Of a stretch of 64,000 nt of DNA, positions 17,973 to 26,613 are shown piece by piece; the stretch's first letter is position 1; every line of letters starts with the position of its first letter. Both the position numbers and the translations under genes were made by a program. Below the pieces are notes generated by a model. That model was not told where the DNA came from, did not search any database, and worked only from the letters and a program-made list of their open reading frames with translations. The DNA comes from Nitrospiraceae bacterium. Its GTDB lineage: Bacteria > Nitrospirota_A > Leptospirillia > Leptospirillales > Leptospirillaceae. The DNA lies in the NCBI GenBank assembly GCA_028064945.1, contig JAPTWQ010000046.1, positions 9,515-73,514 of the forward strand, written 5' to 3'.

Positions 17973-19226
17973 CTATGAATCGACACTGCCAAAAACCAGA
18001 GCTGCATTTGTCCCGCCAAAACCGAAGGAGTTTTTCAATGCATAGCGAACCGGCATCTGCCTGGCTTCATTTGCAACATAATCCAGATCGCAATCCGGAT
18101 CCTGGTTCATAATGTTGATCGTTGGAGGAACAACTTTCTCATTGATTGCCATCAGGCAAAAAATACTCTCGATCCCTCCGGCACCCCCCAGAAGGTGGCC
18201 AGTCATCGACTTTGTGGCACTGACCGCCATCTTCTTGCTGTGCTCCCCAAAAACCTTTTTGATGGCGAAGGTTTCAAGCTTGTCGGCAAAGGTCGAGGTC
18301 GCATGGGCATTAATATGCGTCACCTGATCCTTGGGTATGCCCGCCATGTTCAGTGCCATTTCCATGCACCGGACGGCTCCATTGGCATCATCCGGAGGAG
18401 CGGTAATATGGTAGGCATCGCCTGTAAGCCCATATCCAAGGATTTCTCCATAGATTCTGGCACCCCTCTTGCGCGCATGCTCATACTCCTCAAGAACCAC
18501 GACACCCGCACCTTCCGAAAGAACAAAGCCGTCCCTGTCCCTGTCGAAAGGCCTTGATGCGGTGGAAGGATCATCATTTCTGGTGGAGAGCGCCTTGGAG
18601 GAGGCAAAGCCTGCAATCGTCAGATCGCATATGGCCGATTCGGTCCCGCCTGCCAGCATGACATCGGCATCGCCTCTCCGGATAATGTGCATCGCATCAC
18701 CAATACAATGGGTACCTGTTGCACAGGCGCTGACCGCACAGGAGTTGGGGCCTGCAAGATTCAGGTGGATACCGATCTGGCCCGATGCCAGATTGATAAT
18801 AACCATCGGGATAAAAAACGGAGAAACCTTTCTCGGACCACCTTCAAGAAGGGCCGAGTGGTAATGCTCGATCCCGGAAAGCCCTCCGATGCCGGAACCG
18901 ACATAGACACCAATCCGGTCCCGATTCTGATCCGTCACCACAAGACCAGAATCATTGAAGGCCATCTTTGCCGCGGCAAGGGCATAAAGGATGAACAGGT
19001 CCATTTTTTTGACTTCTTTTCGATCAGTCCAGTCCGACGGCTCAAAACCCCGGACTTCACCCGCAAACGTCACAGGGAATCCGGTAGAGTCAAAGCGGGT
19101 AATCGGACCGATTCCCGAGCGACCGGCCAAAAGGTTTTGCCAGGTCTGGGAAACAGAGTTGCCAAGAGGAGACAGCATTCCCATCCCGGTGACAACGACC
19201 CGCCGGTGCCCGGAAGCTGACATCAT
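17973..19226 (-). CDS. fabF: 3-oxoacyl-ACP synthase II
   Basis: FabF condenses malonyl-ACP with growing acyl-ACP chains in fatty-acid elongation. The catalytic Cys is in [10 protein letters not shown] (C168), and the two histidines are in NAHATSTF and [11 protein letters not shown]. The C-terminal [11 protein letters not shown] is the family signature. Length is about 417. It starts with two consecutive ATGs overlapping the acpP stop (ATGATG; the acpP TGA is inside), so it is coupled to the carrier protein it uses. The N-terminus [15 protein letters not shown] matches FabF closely. Confidence 0.97.
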   Translation of the reverse strand: MMSASGHRRVVVTGMGMLSPLGNSVSQTWQNLLAGRSGIGPITRFDSTGFPVTFAGEVRGFEPSDWTDRKEVKKMDLFILYALAAAKMAFNDSGLVVTDQNRDRIGVYVGSGIGGLSGIEHYHSALLEGGPRKVSPFFIPMVIINLASGQIGIHLNLAGPNSCAVSACATGTHCIGDAMHIIRRGDADVMLAGGTESAICDLTIAGFASSKALSTRNDDPSTASRPFDRDRDGFVLSEGAGVVVLEEYEHARKRGARIYGEILGYGLTGDAYHITAPPDDANGAVRCMEMALNMAGIPKDQVTHINAHATSTFADKLETFAIKKVFGEHSKKMAVSATKSMTGHLLGGAGGIESIFCLMAINEKVVPPTINIMNQDPDCDLDYVANEARQMPVRYALKNSFGFGGTNAALVFGSVDS

Positions 19227-19453
19227 ACCCGCTCGCTGATATAGTCGACCGCACTCTGGACAGTGGCAATCTTCTCGGCATCCTCATCGGGGATTTCAAT
19301 ACCGAATTCTTCTTCGAGAGCCATGACAAGCTCAACGGTATCAAGGGAATCGGCACCAAGATCCTCAACAAAATGGGATTCCGGCTGAACTTCACTCATC
19401 TCGACACCAAGCTGCTCCGAGATAATTTTTTTTACGCGCTCATCAATAGCCAT
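19223..19453 (-). CDS. acpP: Acyl carrier protein
   Basis: A 76-residue acidic protein with the phosphopantetheine attachment site [20 protein letters not shown]; the modified serine is S36. It begins [17 protein letters not shown] at an ATG at 19453. A longer open frame to 19522 is not needed and is not conserved. It carries intermediates for FabD, FabH, FabG and FabF, encoded around it. The stop codon overlaps the fabF start. Confidence 0.97.
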   Translation of the reverse strand: MAIDERVKKIISEQLGVEMSEVQPESHFVEDLGADSLDTVELVMALEEEFGIEIPDEDAEKIATVQSAVDYISERV

Positions 19454-19552
19454 GCCTAAACACTCCTTCAGGGCGATTTTTCGCCAAAAATTCAAACTGT
19501 TTCCTCGGCCCTGCGACCCCAAAGGGGTGCCGGTAGGGCCGCATCCCGGCCA

Positions 19553-20302
19553 TCAGACGAGAGCGATTCCGCCATTGACATGAATCGTCTGTCCTGTCAC
19601 ATAACCGGCTTCCGTGCTGGCGAGATAAACGACAGCGGAAGCCACCTCCGATGATAAACCGAATCTTCCGGCAGGGATCCGCGCAAGAGCCCCCTCGCGA
19701 ACCTTCTCCGAAAGCTCCCGGGTCATGTCCGTCTCAGTAAAGCCCGGAGCAACGACATTCACGGTGATTCCCCGCGATGCAACTTCCAGCGCAACGCTTT
19801 TGGACATAGCCACAAGCCCCCCCTTCGAGGCGGCATAATTGGCCTGTCCAGGATTGCCGGTCGTGCCCACAACGGAAGAGATGGAGATGATTCTTCCATA
19901 CCTCTCCTTCATCATGGGACGAAGCACATGCCTCATCAGACGGAATGGGCCGACAAGATTCGTCTCGATCACAGAAAGGAAATCCTCGTCCTTCATCCGG
20001 ACCATAAGGCCATCTTTGACAATCCCGGCATTGTTCACAAGAATATCAATGCGACCTGAACGATTCAAGAGAGTCTCGACGCCCTGGTTGATCGAATCAG
20101 CATCGGACACATCAAGAGAAAGGATCTCTCCCCTTCCCGAAAGCCCCTCCATCATTTCCGAAAGCTCGGGGGTCCGGGAACGGACACCGAAGTAGACATA
20201 GGCTCCCGCACCATGGAGAGCCAGTGCAGTCGCAAGACCTATTCCGCGCGCTGCCCCCGTAACCAGGGCGACCTTTCCGGTCAGATCGAAGGGATGTGTC
20301 AT
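19553..20302 (-). CDS. fabG: 3-oxoacyl-ACP reductase
   Basis: An NADPH-dependent short-chain dehydrogenase that reduces 3-oxoacyl-ACP. The Rossmann motif VTGAARGIGLATALAL is near residue 14, NNAGIV is the structural motif, and the catalytic Ser and Tyr-x-x-x-Lys appear as ISISSVVG and YAASKGG. The C-terminal YVTGQTIHVNGGIALV is typical of FabG. I start at the ATG at 20302 (MTHPFDLTGK), which overlaps the fabD stop by four bases. The longer frame to 20434 would lie inside fabD. The product is 249 residues. Confidence 0.96.
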   Translation of the reverse strand: MTHPFDLTGKVALVTGAARGIGLATALALHGAGAYVYFGVRSRTPELSEMMEGLSGRGEILSLDVSDADSINQGVETLLNRSGRIDILVNNAGIVKDGLMVRMKDEDFLSVIETNLVGPFRLMRHVLRPMMKERYGRIISISSVVGTTGNPGQANYAASKGGLVAMSKSVALEVASRGITVNVVAPGFTETDMTRELSEKVREGALARIPAGRFGLSSEVASAVVYLASTEAGYVTGQTIHVNGGIALV

Positions 20303-21210
20303 AAGGCCCCCGGACGGTCGGAAGAGGTCCATTCGGCATCTTTCGCAATCTTCTTGCCGAGGCCGGTCAGGACAGATCCGGGACCGACCTCCAGAAACGA
20401 TGTGGCGCCCAGCCGGATGGACTCCCGGATACAATCCTCCCAGAGAACGGGTTTCCGGATCTGTTCGACCAGCCGGTGCTTAAGCTCCTCCGGATCGGAA
20501 GAGGCTGTCGCAGTCTGGTTTGAAACAACCGGGCAGCGGGGAGCATTCCATTTCATCTGGTCCAGGACTTTCTCCATTTTGATTGCGGCACTCTCCATAA
20601 GCGGAGTATGGGATGGAACAGAGACGGACAGCGGAACGATTTTCCTTGCCCCTGCCTTTTTCAGCAAATCAAAAGAGTCTTCCACCAGAGAACGGGTCCC
20701 GGCAATGACGATCTGGCCGGGGCTGTTAAAATTGGCCGCTCCGATGAATCCGGCCGAGGGGGAAGTGTTTTTCCTGATCTCCTCAAGAACCCCGACAAGA
20801 TCCATGCGGTCCACTCCGAGAACCGCCGCCATCAGGCCCTCCCCCTGGGGAACCGCTTCCTGCATAAAGCAACCACGCTTGTGGACCGCAACAACCGTTT
20901 CCTCGAAAGACAGCGCTCCGGCCTGGACAAGAGCCGAGTACTCCCCAAGGGAATGCCCAAGAACAAGGTCGGGAGGAGACTTCAATGTTTCAGAAACACG
21001 CCCTGCATAAAGTGTCGAGAGGAGGAGAAGGGCGGGTTGTGTCCACTGTGTCTGGTCAAGGAGGTTGTCTTTTCCCGAAAGCAGAGCGGCCATGTCGACA
21101 TTCAGAAGATCTCCCGAGCGTCGGATCAGGTCAAGCTCAGAAGGACGGTCAAACGAAGCCGCCATATTGACATACTGTGACCCCTGTCCTGGAAAAATCC
21201 ACGCTCTCAC
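20299..21210 (-). CDS. fabD: Malonyl-CoA:ACP transacylase
   Basis: FabD moves malonate from CoA to ACP. The N-terminal WIFPGQGSQY motif, the nucleophile in LGHSLGEYSAL (S87) and the histidine in SVPSHTPLM (near residue 196) are intact. The end EVGPGSVLTGLGKKI is the conserved C-terminal motif. Length is 303, normal. It overlaps fabH upstream and fabG downstream by four bases each, so the three are translated as a coupled block. Confidence 0.96.
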   Translation of the reverse strand: MRAWIFPGQGSQYVNMAASFDRPSELDLIRRSGDLLNVDMAALLSGKDNLLDQTQWTQPALLLLSTLYAGRVSETLKSPPDLVLGHSLGEYSALVQAGALSFEETVVAVHKRGCFMQEAVPQGEGLMAAVLGVDRMDLVGVLEEIRKNTSPSAGFIGAANFNSPGQIVIAGTRSLVEDSFDLLKKAGARKIVPLSVSVPSHTPLMESAAIKMEKVLDQMKWNAPRCPVVSNQTATASSDPEELKHRLVEQIRKPVLWEDCIRESIRLGATSFLEVGPGSVLTGLGKKIAKDAEWTSSDRPGAL

Positions 21211-22235
21211 TTGCTTCCCTCCGGAGAAAAACGATCCAGTTCCCAGGTCAGAAGACCAGAGCCCCAGGTTACACCGGCACCGAATGCCGTTATCATGACC
21301 CGGTCCCCCCTCGAAATCCGTCCACTTCGCACCGCCTCATCCAGGGCGACAGGAATCGATGCCGCCGACGTGTTCCCGTAACGTTCGATATTCAGGCAGA
21401 AACGCTCTTCGGAAATGCCAAGGCGTTGAGCAACCGCACTGAGAATCCTTCCATTTGCCTGATGGGGAACGACCCAGTCGATATCGGTGGGGGTCAGATT
21501 CTCCATCGCCAGGACCTCCCTGATTGAGGACTCGATGGTACGAACCGCCATTTTGAAGGTCTCGGCCCCCTTCATCCTGATTTTTGTCAACTTCTGGTCA
21601 ACAGCCTCGGTGGTAGCCGGCAAACGGGAGCCTCCAGCCGGAACATGGATCATCTCCCATCCTGCCCCATCGGCATGGAGGGCCATCTGGCCAATGCCAC
21701 GGACACCGGGATCAGTCGATGCAGACAGGAGAAGTGCTCCTGCACCATCCCCAAAAAGCACGCAGGTCGTCCGGTCTTCCCAGTCAAGATAACGGGACAT
21801 CACCTCCGCCCCCACGACAAGGATCTTTCTTGCCGCACCGCTTTTGATCATCGAATCGGCGACCTTGAGCGCATAGACAAATCCTGAACAGACCGCGTTC
21901 AGGTCAAACGCAAAAGCCCCTCTCGCGCCAAGATCGCGCTGCACCAGACAAGCGGTGGAGGGAAAAGGCATATCCGGAGTGGTTGTCGCGACAATGATCC
22001 CGTCCAGATCGGCACCGGTCAGGCCTGCCATTTCAAGAGCCTTTCTGCCCGCAAGAACTGCCAGGTCAGAGGTTGCCTGATCCGGGGCGGCAATTCTTCT
22101 CTCTCCGATCCCGGTCCGCTCCCTTATCCATGCATCGGAGGTTTCAACAACAGACTCAAGGTCAGCATTTGTCATAACCTTCTCCGGCGCATAGGACCCT
22201 GTTCCGGAAACAAGCGATACCAAATGGTCCATCAC
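21207..22235 (-). CDS. fabH: 3-oxoacyl-ACP synthase III
   Basis: FabH starts fatty-acid synthesis by condensing acetyl-CoA (or a branched primer) with malonyl-ACP. The catalytic triad is visible: Cys in LNAVCSGFVYAL (C116), His in VPHQANGRIL and Asn in GNTSAASIPVAL. The N-terminus GTGSYAPEKVMTNADLE is typical. The chain is 342 residues including an MM start, so either ATG may be used; it overlaps plsX by four bases. Primer preference cannot be told from sequence alone. Confidence 0.96.
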   Translation of the reverse strand: MMDHLVSLVSGTGSYAPEKVMTNADLESVVETSDAWIRERTGIGERRIAAPDQATSDLAVLAGRKALEMAGLTGADLDGIIVATTTPDMPFPSTACLVQRDLGARGAFAFDLNAVCSGFVYALKVADSMIKSGAARKILVVGAEVMSRYLDWEDRTTCVLFGDGAGALLLSASTDPGVRGIGQMALHADGAGWEMIHVPAGGSRLPATTEAVDQKLTKIRMKGAETFKMAVRTIESSIREVLAMENLTPTDIDWVVPHQANGRILSAVAQRLGISEERFCLNIERYGNTSAASIPVALDEAVRSGRISRGDRVMITAFGAGVTWGSGLLTWELDRFSPEGSK

Positions 22236-23221
22236 AAGCTTTCCTGTACTTTTGAAAGCCGGCCGACCAGATCTCCCGATACCACAGAGCTCGCAACCCG
22301 GAATGCGTTAAAGATGGCCAGATCCGAAGACTTGCCGTGACAGATAAAAAAAGCCCCGTTCACGCCAAGAAGCGGCGCTCCACCATATTCGGCATAATCA
22401 ATTCTTTTCTTCATCCGTGAAAGGGCGGGGCGGATCAGAAGCCCTCCGACACGTGCACGGGGAGAAGAAAGGACAGCCTCTCGCACCATCGCCATCAGAC
22501 TGTCGGCAAGCCCCTCCGCCGTCTTCAGGACCACATTTCCCACAAATCCGTCCGTCACAACGACATCGGCACCACCTTCGAACAAATCCCGACCCTCGAT
22601 GTTTCCGGTAAAGGGAAAGCCCGTCGTTCTCATGAGTTCAGCCGTTTCCCTGACAAGCTCATTGCCCTTTCCATCCTCTTCCCCGTTTGACAAAAGGGCA
22701 ACTCTCGGGACGTCGATATTCAGAGCCATCCGGGCGTACTCATGTCCCATTCTTGCAAACTGGAGAAGGTGATGAGGCTTGCAATCAACATTCGCGCCGG
22801 CATCAAGGAGAACAAAGGCTCCCTTGCGGTGAGGAAGAATCGTCGCAATGGCAGGACGATCGATACCCTTGATCCGGCCCAAAACAAAAAGGGCCGTTGC
22901 CATCGATGCCCCGGAGTGGCCCGCAGAGATGACTGCATCGACGGAGGCCTCCTTCAAAAGGGATGTCGCAACCCAGATGGAGGATTCCTTCCTCCTCCGG
23001 ACATCGGTGGCTCCATCAGACATCAGGATCGTATCAGGGGCGTCGACAATGGTAAAGGGAATATCTTTCAATCCCAGATTGGCTATAGTCTTCTCAAGAT
23101 CCGGACGATTGCCGACCAAAACCGGCAAAACCCCCAGGCTCCGGTAGGCCATTGCGGCTCCCGAAACAAGGGGCGGAGGGCCAAGATCCCCTCCCATCGC
23201 ATCAATGGCAATCTTCATCAA
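22232..23221 (-). CDS. plsX: Phosphate acyltransferase PlsX
   Basis: PlsX makes acyl-phosphate from acyl-ACP for phosphatidic acid synthesis. The start IAIDAMGGDLGPPPLVSGA, the middle SAGHSGASMATALFVLGRI, VLLDAGANVDC and GNVVLKTAEGLADSL are characteristic. The 329-residue length fits. It follows rpmF by 9 bases and overlaps fabH by four. The rpmF-plsX-fabH-fabD-fabG-acpP-fabF order is a widely conserved gene cluster. Confidence 0.96.
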   Translation of the reverse strand: MMKIAIDAMGGDLGPPPLVSGAAMAYRSLGVLPVLVGNRPDLEKTIANLGLKDIPFTIVDAPDTILMSDGATDVRRRKESSIWVATSLLKEASVDAVISAGHSGASMATALFVLGRIKGIDRPAIATILPHRKGAFVLLDAGANVDCKPHHLLQFARMGHEYARMALNIDVPRVALLSNGEEDGKGNELVRETAELMRTTGFPFTGNIEGRDLFEGGADVVVTDGFVGNVVLKTAEGLADSLMAMVREAVLSSPRARVGGLLIRPALSRMKKRIDYAEYGGAPLLGVNGAFFICHGKSSDLAIFNAFRVASSVVSGDLVGRLSKVQESL

Positions 23222-23230
23222 GGAGATGAT

Positions 23231-23413
23231 TTAGCCGTTCTTGACCCGGATAACAGCCCGGTTCTTGTAGGTCCCGCAGGCGAGACAGACATAGTGCGGA
23301 CGTTTTGTCATGCCACAGGAAGGGCACAGGACATGAGCTCCGACTGTCAGTTTTTTATGTGTTCTTCTCTTGTCCCTGCGTGTTCTCGAGATTTTGGTTT
23401 TTGGATGTGCCAT
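23231..23413 (-). CDS. rpmF: 50S ribosomal protein L32
   Basis: A 60-residue basic protein with the L32 N-terminus MAHPKTKISRTRRDKRR and two zinc-binding cysteine pairs (CPSCG and CLACG), so this is the zinc-binding form. It lies between yceD and plsX, its usual neighbours. The 180-base gap upstream to yceD is unusually long for this operon and contains an inverted repeat. Confidence 0.96.
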   Translation of the reverse strand: MAHPKTKISRTRRDKRRTHKKLTVGAHVLCPSCGMTKRPHYVCLACGTYKNRAVIRVKNG

Positions 23414-23459
23414 CGCTGAAAACTCCTTGTCATCAATACATTCATCAAACTTGCGAAAA

Positions 23460-23481
23460 GAAAAAAGGGAATCCTTTTTTC
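23460..23481 (-). promoter_or_regulatory. A/T-rich hairpin in the leader of rpmF
   Basis: A perfect 9-base inverted repeat (GAAAAAAGG and CCTTTTTTC) with a four-base loop lies about 47 bases upstream of the rpmF start. On the minus strand it ends in a T run, so it could be a weak terminator or attenuator. No function is shown by the sequence alone. Confidence 0.3.
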
Positions 23482-23593
23482 CGTCTGGCGGAAAACGTTA
23501 CCGCCGGTAAAATCAACCAGAATTCTGGCAGATCGGTCCGTTATTCCAGGCAGCCTGAATGCCCATGTGCCTTTTTTAAGTAAAGGGCACACC

Positions 23594-24082
23594 CTATGCA
23601 GGGCAGAGACAGCTCCCGTCATTTTTGCTTTTCCGGCAGAGCTCGCAAAGTCCGAGACACCCTTCGTCACATAACGGATACTCGGGAAGGCTGACCAGAA
23701 CCAGCTCCCGGATCCATGGAAGGAGATCGATCCACCCGTCATTTTCATATTGTTCGTTTTCCGGGTAGGTCGGACCGCCTTTCTTCCGATGGATAAAAAG
23801 GCTCCGTTCGACAAACTCCCCCGTCACGGGAAAGATTGCAAGGCAACGGACACATTCAACATTGACCCTGTAACGGATGGTCGCCCTGACATGGACATCC
23901 GTTCCCTGCCGAAAAAGACCCGCGGAACAAAAAACTTCGGAGTCTGAAAATTCCTCACCCCAGAGAGACGATGCGTGGATCTCGCCAGAAAGCGTCAGTT
24001 CCCCGCCTTTGCGCTCATCCGGGATCTGGTCAAGATGAGCCCGAAAAAGAGGAACATCGGATTCTATCGGCCGATCAGACAT
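23594..24082 (-). CDS. yceD: YceD/DUF177 family protein
   Basis: A 162-residue member of the DUF177 family, whose genes usually sit just before rpmF and are linked to 23S rRNA accumulation in E. coli and plants. The core VECVRCLAIFPVTGEF and the C-terminal cysteine cluster CDEGCLGLCELCRKSKNDGSCLC match the family; in many relatives the end reads CKGLCPxCGxNLN. The cysteines suggest metal binding. It is preceded by proS with a 70-base gap. Symbol assigned by position and motif. Confidence 0.85.
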   Translation of the reverse strand: MSDRPIESDVPLFRAHLDQIPDERKGGELTLSGEIHASSLWGEEFSDSEVFCSAGLFRQGTDVHVRATIRYRVNVECVRCLAIFPVTGEFVERSLFIHRKKGGPTYPENEQYENDGWIDLLPWIRELVLVSLPEYPLCDEGCLGLCELCRKSKNDGSCLCPA

Positions 24083-24152
24083 GTGTCAAGCCTTCTATTC
24101 TGAAGAGTTCAATATCGAGCGTCCGCTCCATTGGCCTCAATGGGAACCGACT

Positions 24153-25415
24153 CTATGCGCCAAGGCTTTCCAGTATCGCGGAAATTCTTTCGGGAACGGC
24201 CTTTACAGGAAGCACTTCCCTCGCACCTGTTTTTCGCACCTTGATCTCTACATTTCCGGATGCCAGGTTTTTCTCTCCGCAGATGACCTGGAGCGGAAAG
24301 CCCTTCAGGTCCGCATCCCCAAACTTGACCCCCGCACGAAGATCTCGATCATCAATATAAACCTCGTCAGGAAAACGAAACATGAGTGCCTCTACCAGAT
24401 CCTTCACAAAAGGGCTTTCCGAAGCTGCCGGTCCCAGGGGAAGCACCGAAATCTGGAAAGGCGCCATTGAAACCGGCCAGATCATGCCCCGGTCATCATG
24501 AGACTGTTCTATCGCGCAGGCCATGAGGCGAGATACCCCGATTCCATAGCACCCCATGACAAAAGGTTTTTCCTGACCATCCTGGTCCGAAAAAAGTCCG
24601 TTCATGGGAAGACTGTATTTCTGCCCCAGATAGAATACGTGTCCAACCTCGATGGCCGTTTCCCGGGAAAGGCTCCCCTGGCAGAGCGGACAGGCATCCA
24701 TTCCCTCGGCTTTTTCAATGTTGGCCGCCCATTCGCATGACTGGCAGGAAACAACCGTATCCTCTCCGGAAGGAGCCATGATCATGAACTCATGGGAGAG
24801 ATTGCCTCCGATCAGCCCGGAATCGGCATCGACCATACGGGCCCTCAGCCCGAGTTTCCGGAAGATTGCCCTGTAGGCCTCCTGCATCTTATGGTAGATG
24901 GCCTTGGCATCCTCTTCGCTTGTGGAAAAGGAATAGGCATCCTTCATGATAAACTCACGGCCGCGCAGGAGACCGAAGCGGGGACGGATCTCGTCTCTGT
25001 ATTTTGTCTGGATCTGATAGACCAAGACCGGCAATTGACGGTAAGATCCCACAAGACCGGCCATCAGGCTGGTGACAACCTCCTCGTGCGTCGGACCGAG
25101 GGCAAAAGCCCTCTCGTGGCGATCCGAAAGCCTGAAGAGCTCTTTTCCATACTTCTCCCATCGGCCGGTAGACTCCCACAGATCGGCCGGCTGAAGAGAC
25201 GGCATCAGGATCTCAAGGCCTCCGGCCCGATTCATTTCCTTCCTGACAATCGCTTCTATCTTTCTCAAAACCCGGACAGCGGACGGAAGATAGGTATAAA
25301 TCCCCCCCGCAACCTTGTGGATAAAGCCTGCACGCAGCATGAGCCGGTGGCTCGCCACTTCCGCATCGGACGGCTCTTCATGCAACGTCAGGAAAGGATC
25401 GGAAAGGGACCTCAA
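24153..25415 (-). CDS. proS: Prolyl-tRNA synthetase, short form lacking the editing insertion
   Basis: A class II synthetase that charges tRNA-Pro. Visible parts are motif 1 around residues 60-75, motif 2 (RDEIRPRFGLLRGREF, about 140-155), motif 3 (GCYGIGVSRLMACAIEQ) and a C-terminal anticodon-binding domain. At 420 residues it lacks the roughly 180-residue INS editing domain found between motifs 2 and 3 in most bacterial enzymes. In that position is a short segment with two cysteine pairs (C224/C227 and C242/C245: CQSC...CPLC), which looks like a small zinc knuckle. Hydrolysis of mischarged Ala-tRNA-Pro would then need a separate protein. The start overlaps the ispG stop by four bases. Confidence 0.93.
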   Translation of the reverse strand: MRSLSDPFLTLHEEPSDAEVASHRLMLRAGFIHKVAGGIYTYLPSAVRVLRKIEAIVRKEMNRAGGLEILMPSLQPADLWESTGRWEKYGKELFRLSDRHERAFALGPTHEEVVTSLMAGLVGSYRQLPVLVYQIQTKYRDEIRPRFGLLRGREFIMKDAYSFSTSEEDAKAIYHKMQEAYRAIFRKLGLRARMVDADSGLIGGNLSHEFMIMAPSGEDTVVSCQSCEWAANIEKAEGMDACPLCQGSLSRETAIEVGHVFYLGQKYSLPMNGLFSDQDGQEKPFVMGCYGIGVSRLMACAIEQSHDDRGMIWPVSMAPFQISVLPLGPAASESPFVKDLVEALMFRFPDEVYIDDRDLRAGVKFGDADLKGFPLQVICGEKNLASGNVEIKVRKTGAREVLPVKAVPERISAILESLGA

Positions 25416-26557
25416 CGGGCCCCTCCCATTGCGGGATGCATGGGCAAACCGTTTTTCAGAGGATTTGCTCTTGGATCAATTCCTTCCCTTCGCATCTTCT
25501 CCACTCTTTCTTCGACCTTGGCAATGATAAACTCTTCGATCTCCACGTCCTTGATCTTCTTGACGACCTCTCCATTTTCGAAGTAGATGCCGACACCCTG
25601 CCCGCCGGCGATTCCGAGATCGGCTTCCTTGCCTTCACCGATTCCGTTGACAACACAACCCAGGATGGAAACATCCATCGTTTCCGAAATATGAGCCAGC
25701 CGCTCCTCAACGCGCTGGGCGATGCCGACAACGTCGATCTCAAGTCTGCCACATGTCGGACAGGCGATGATGTTGACTCCTCTCGATCGAAGCCCCAGTG
25801 ACTTGAGAATGCCCCAGGCGACCTTGACCTCCTCGGCAGGATCAGCGGCAAGAGAAACCCGGATGGTATCCCCGATCCCGTTTGCAAGAAGGTATCCCAG
25901 ACCGACAGAGGACTTGACCGTCCCGGACAATAATGGCCCAGCCTCGGAAACCCCAATATGAAGAGGATAGTCGCAGCGCTCGGACATCAGCGTATAGGCA
26001 TCGATTGTATCAGGAACATTTGATGCCTTCAGGGAAATCTTGATGTCATGAAAGTTTTCCTTCTCCAGCAGGTGAACATGCCCAAGGGCCGACTCAACCA
26101 TGGCCTCCGGCGTCGGGTGGCCATAGCGCTCGAGAAGGTCATTTTCAAGACTTCCGGCATTCACACCAATCCGGATGGGGATTCCCCGGTCGCGACAGCG
26201 GTCGACAATAGCCCGGACCTTGTTCTGATTCCCGATGTTTCCGGGATTGATACGAACAGCGTCAATCGCCCCGTCAAGAACCTTGAGAGCAAGGTGATAG
26301 TCGAAATGGATATCTGCCACAATCGGAATCGGGGAGCGGAGCCGGATCTTCCCAACAGCCTCCGCAGCTTCCATGTCAACAACAGCAAGACGGATAATTT
26401 CGCACCCCACGGTCGCAAGGGATTCGATTTGCGCCACAGTAGCCTCGATATCGCGGGTATCGGTCGTCGTCATCGACTGGATTGCCACCGGAGCCCCATC
26501 TCCGATCGGAACAGAACCGACATTGATCCTGCGGGTTTTCTTGCGATTGATTTTCAT
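25412..26557 (-). CDS. ispG: 4-hydroxy-3-methylbut-2-enyl-diphosphate synthase
   Basis: IspG (GcpE) is the iron-sulfur enzyme of the penultimate step of the MEP isoprenoid pathway. The N-terminus VGSVPIGDGAPVAIQSMT, the TIM-barrel phrase RINPGNIGNQNKV and the Fe-S cysteines in IACPTCGR and ILGCVVNGIGEGKEADLGIAGG are all present. Length is 381, typical of the bacterial form without the extra plant domain. It sits between rseP and proS, with dxr two genes upstream, so two MEP-pathway genes share this operon. Confidence 0.96.
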   Translation of the reverse strand: MKINRKKTRRINVGSVPIGDGAPVAIQSMTTTDTRDIEATVAQIESLATVGCEIIRLAVVDMEAAEAVGKIRLRSPIPIVADIHFDYHLALKVLDGAIDAVRINPGNIGNQNKVRAIVDRCRDRGIPIRIGVNAGSLENDLLERYGHPTPEAMVESALGHVHLLEKENFHDIKISLKASNVPDTIDAYTLMSERCDYPLHIGVSEAGPLLSGTVKSSVGLGYLLANGIGDTIRVSLAADPAEEVKVAWGILKSLGLRSRGVNIIACPTCGRLEIDVVGIAQRVEERLAHISETMDVSILGCVVNGIGEGKEADLGIAGGQGVGIYFENGEVVKKIKDVEIEEFIIAKVEERVEKMRREGIDPRANPLKNGLPMHPAMGGAR

Positions 26558-26613
26558 ATTTTTCGTCCTTCTTCCAATAAAGTTTCAAACATTAAACCGG
26601 CATCCGGTTTGTA

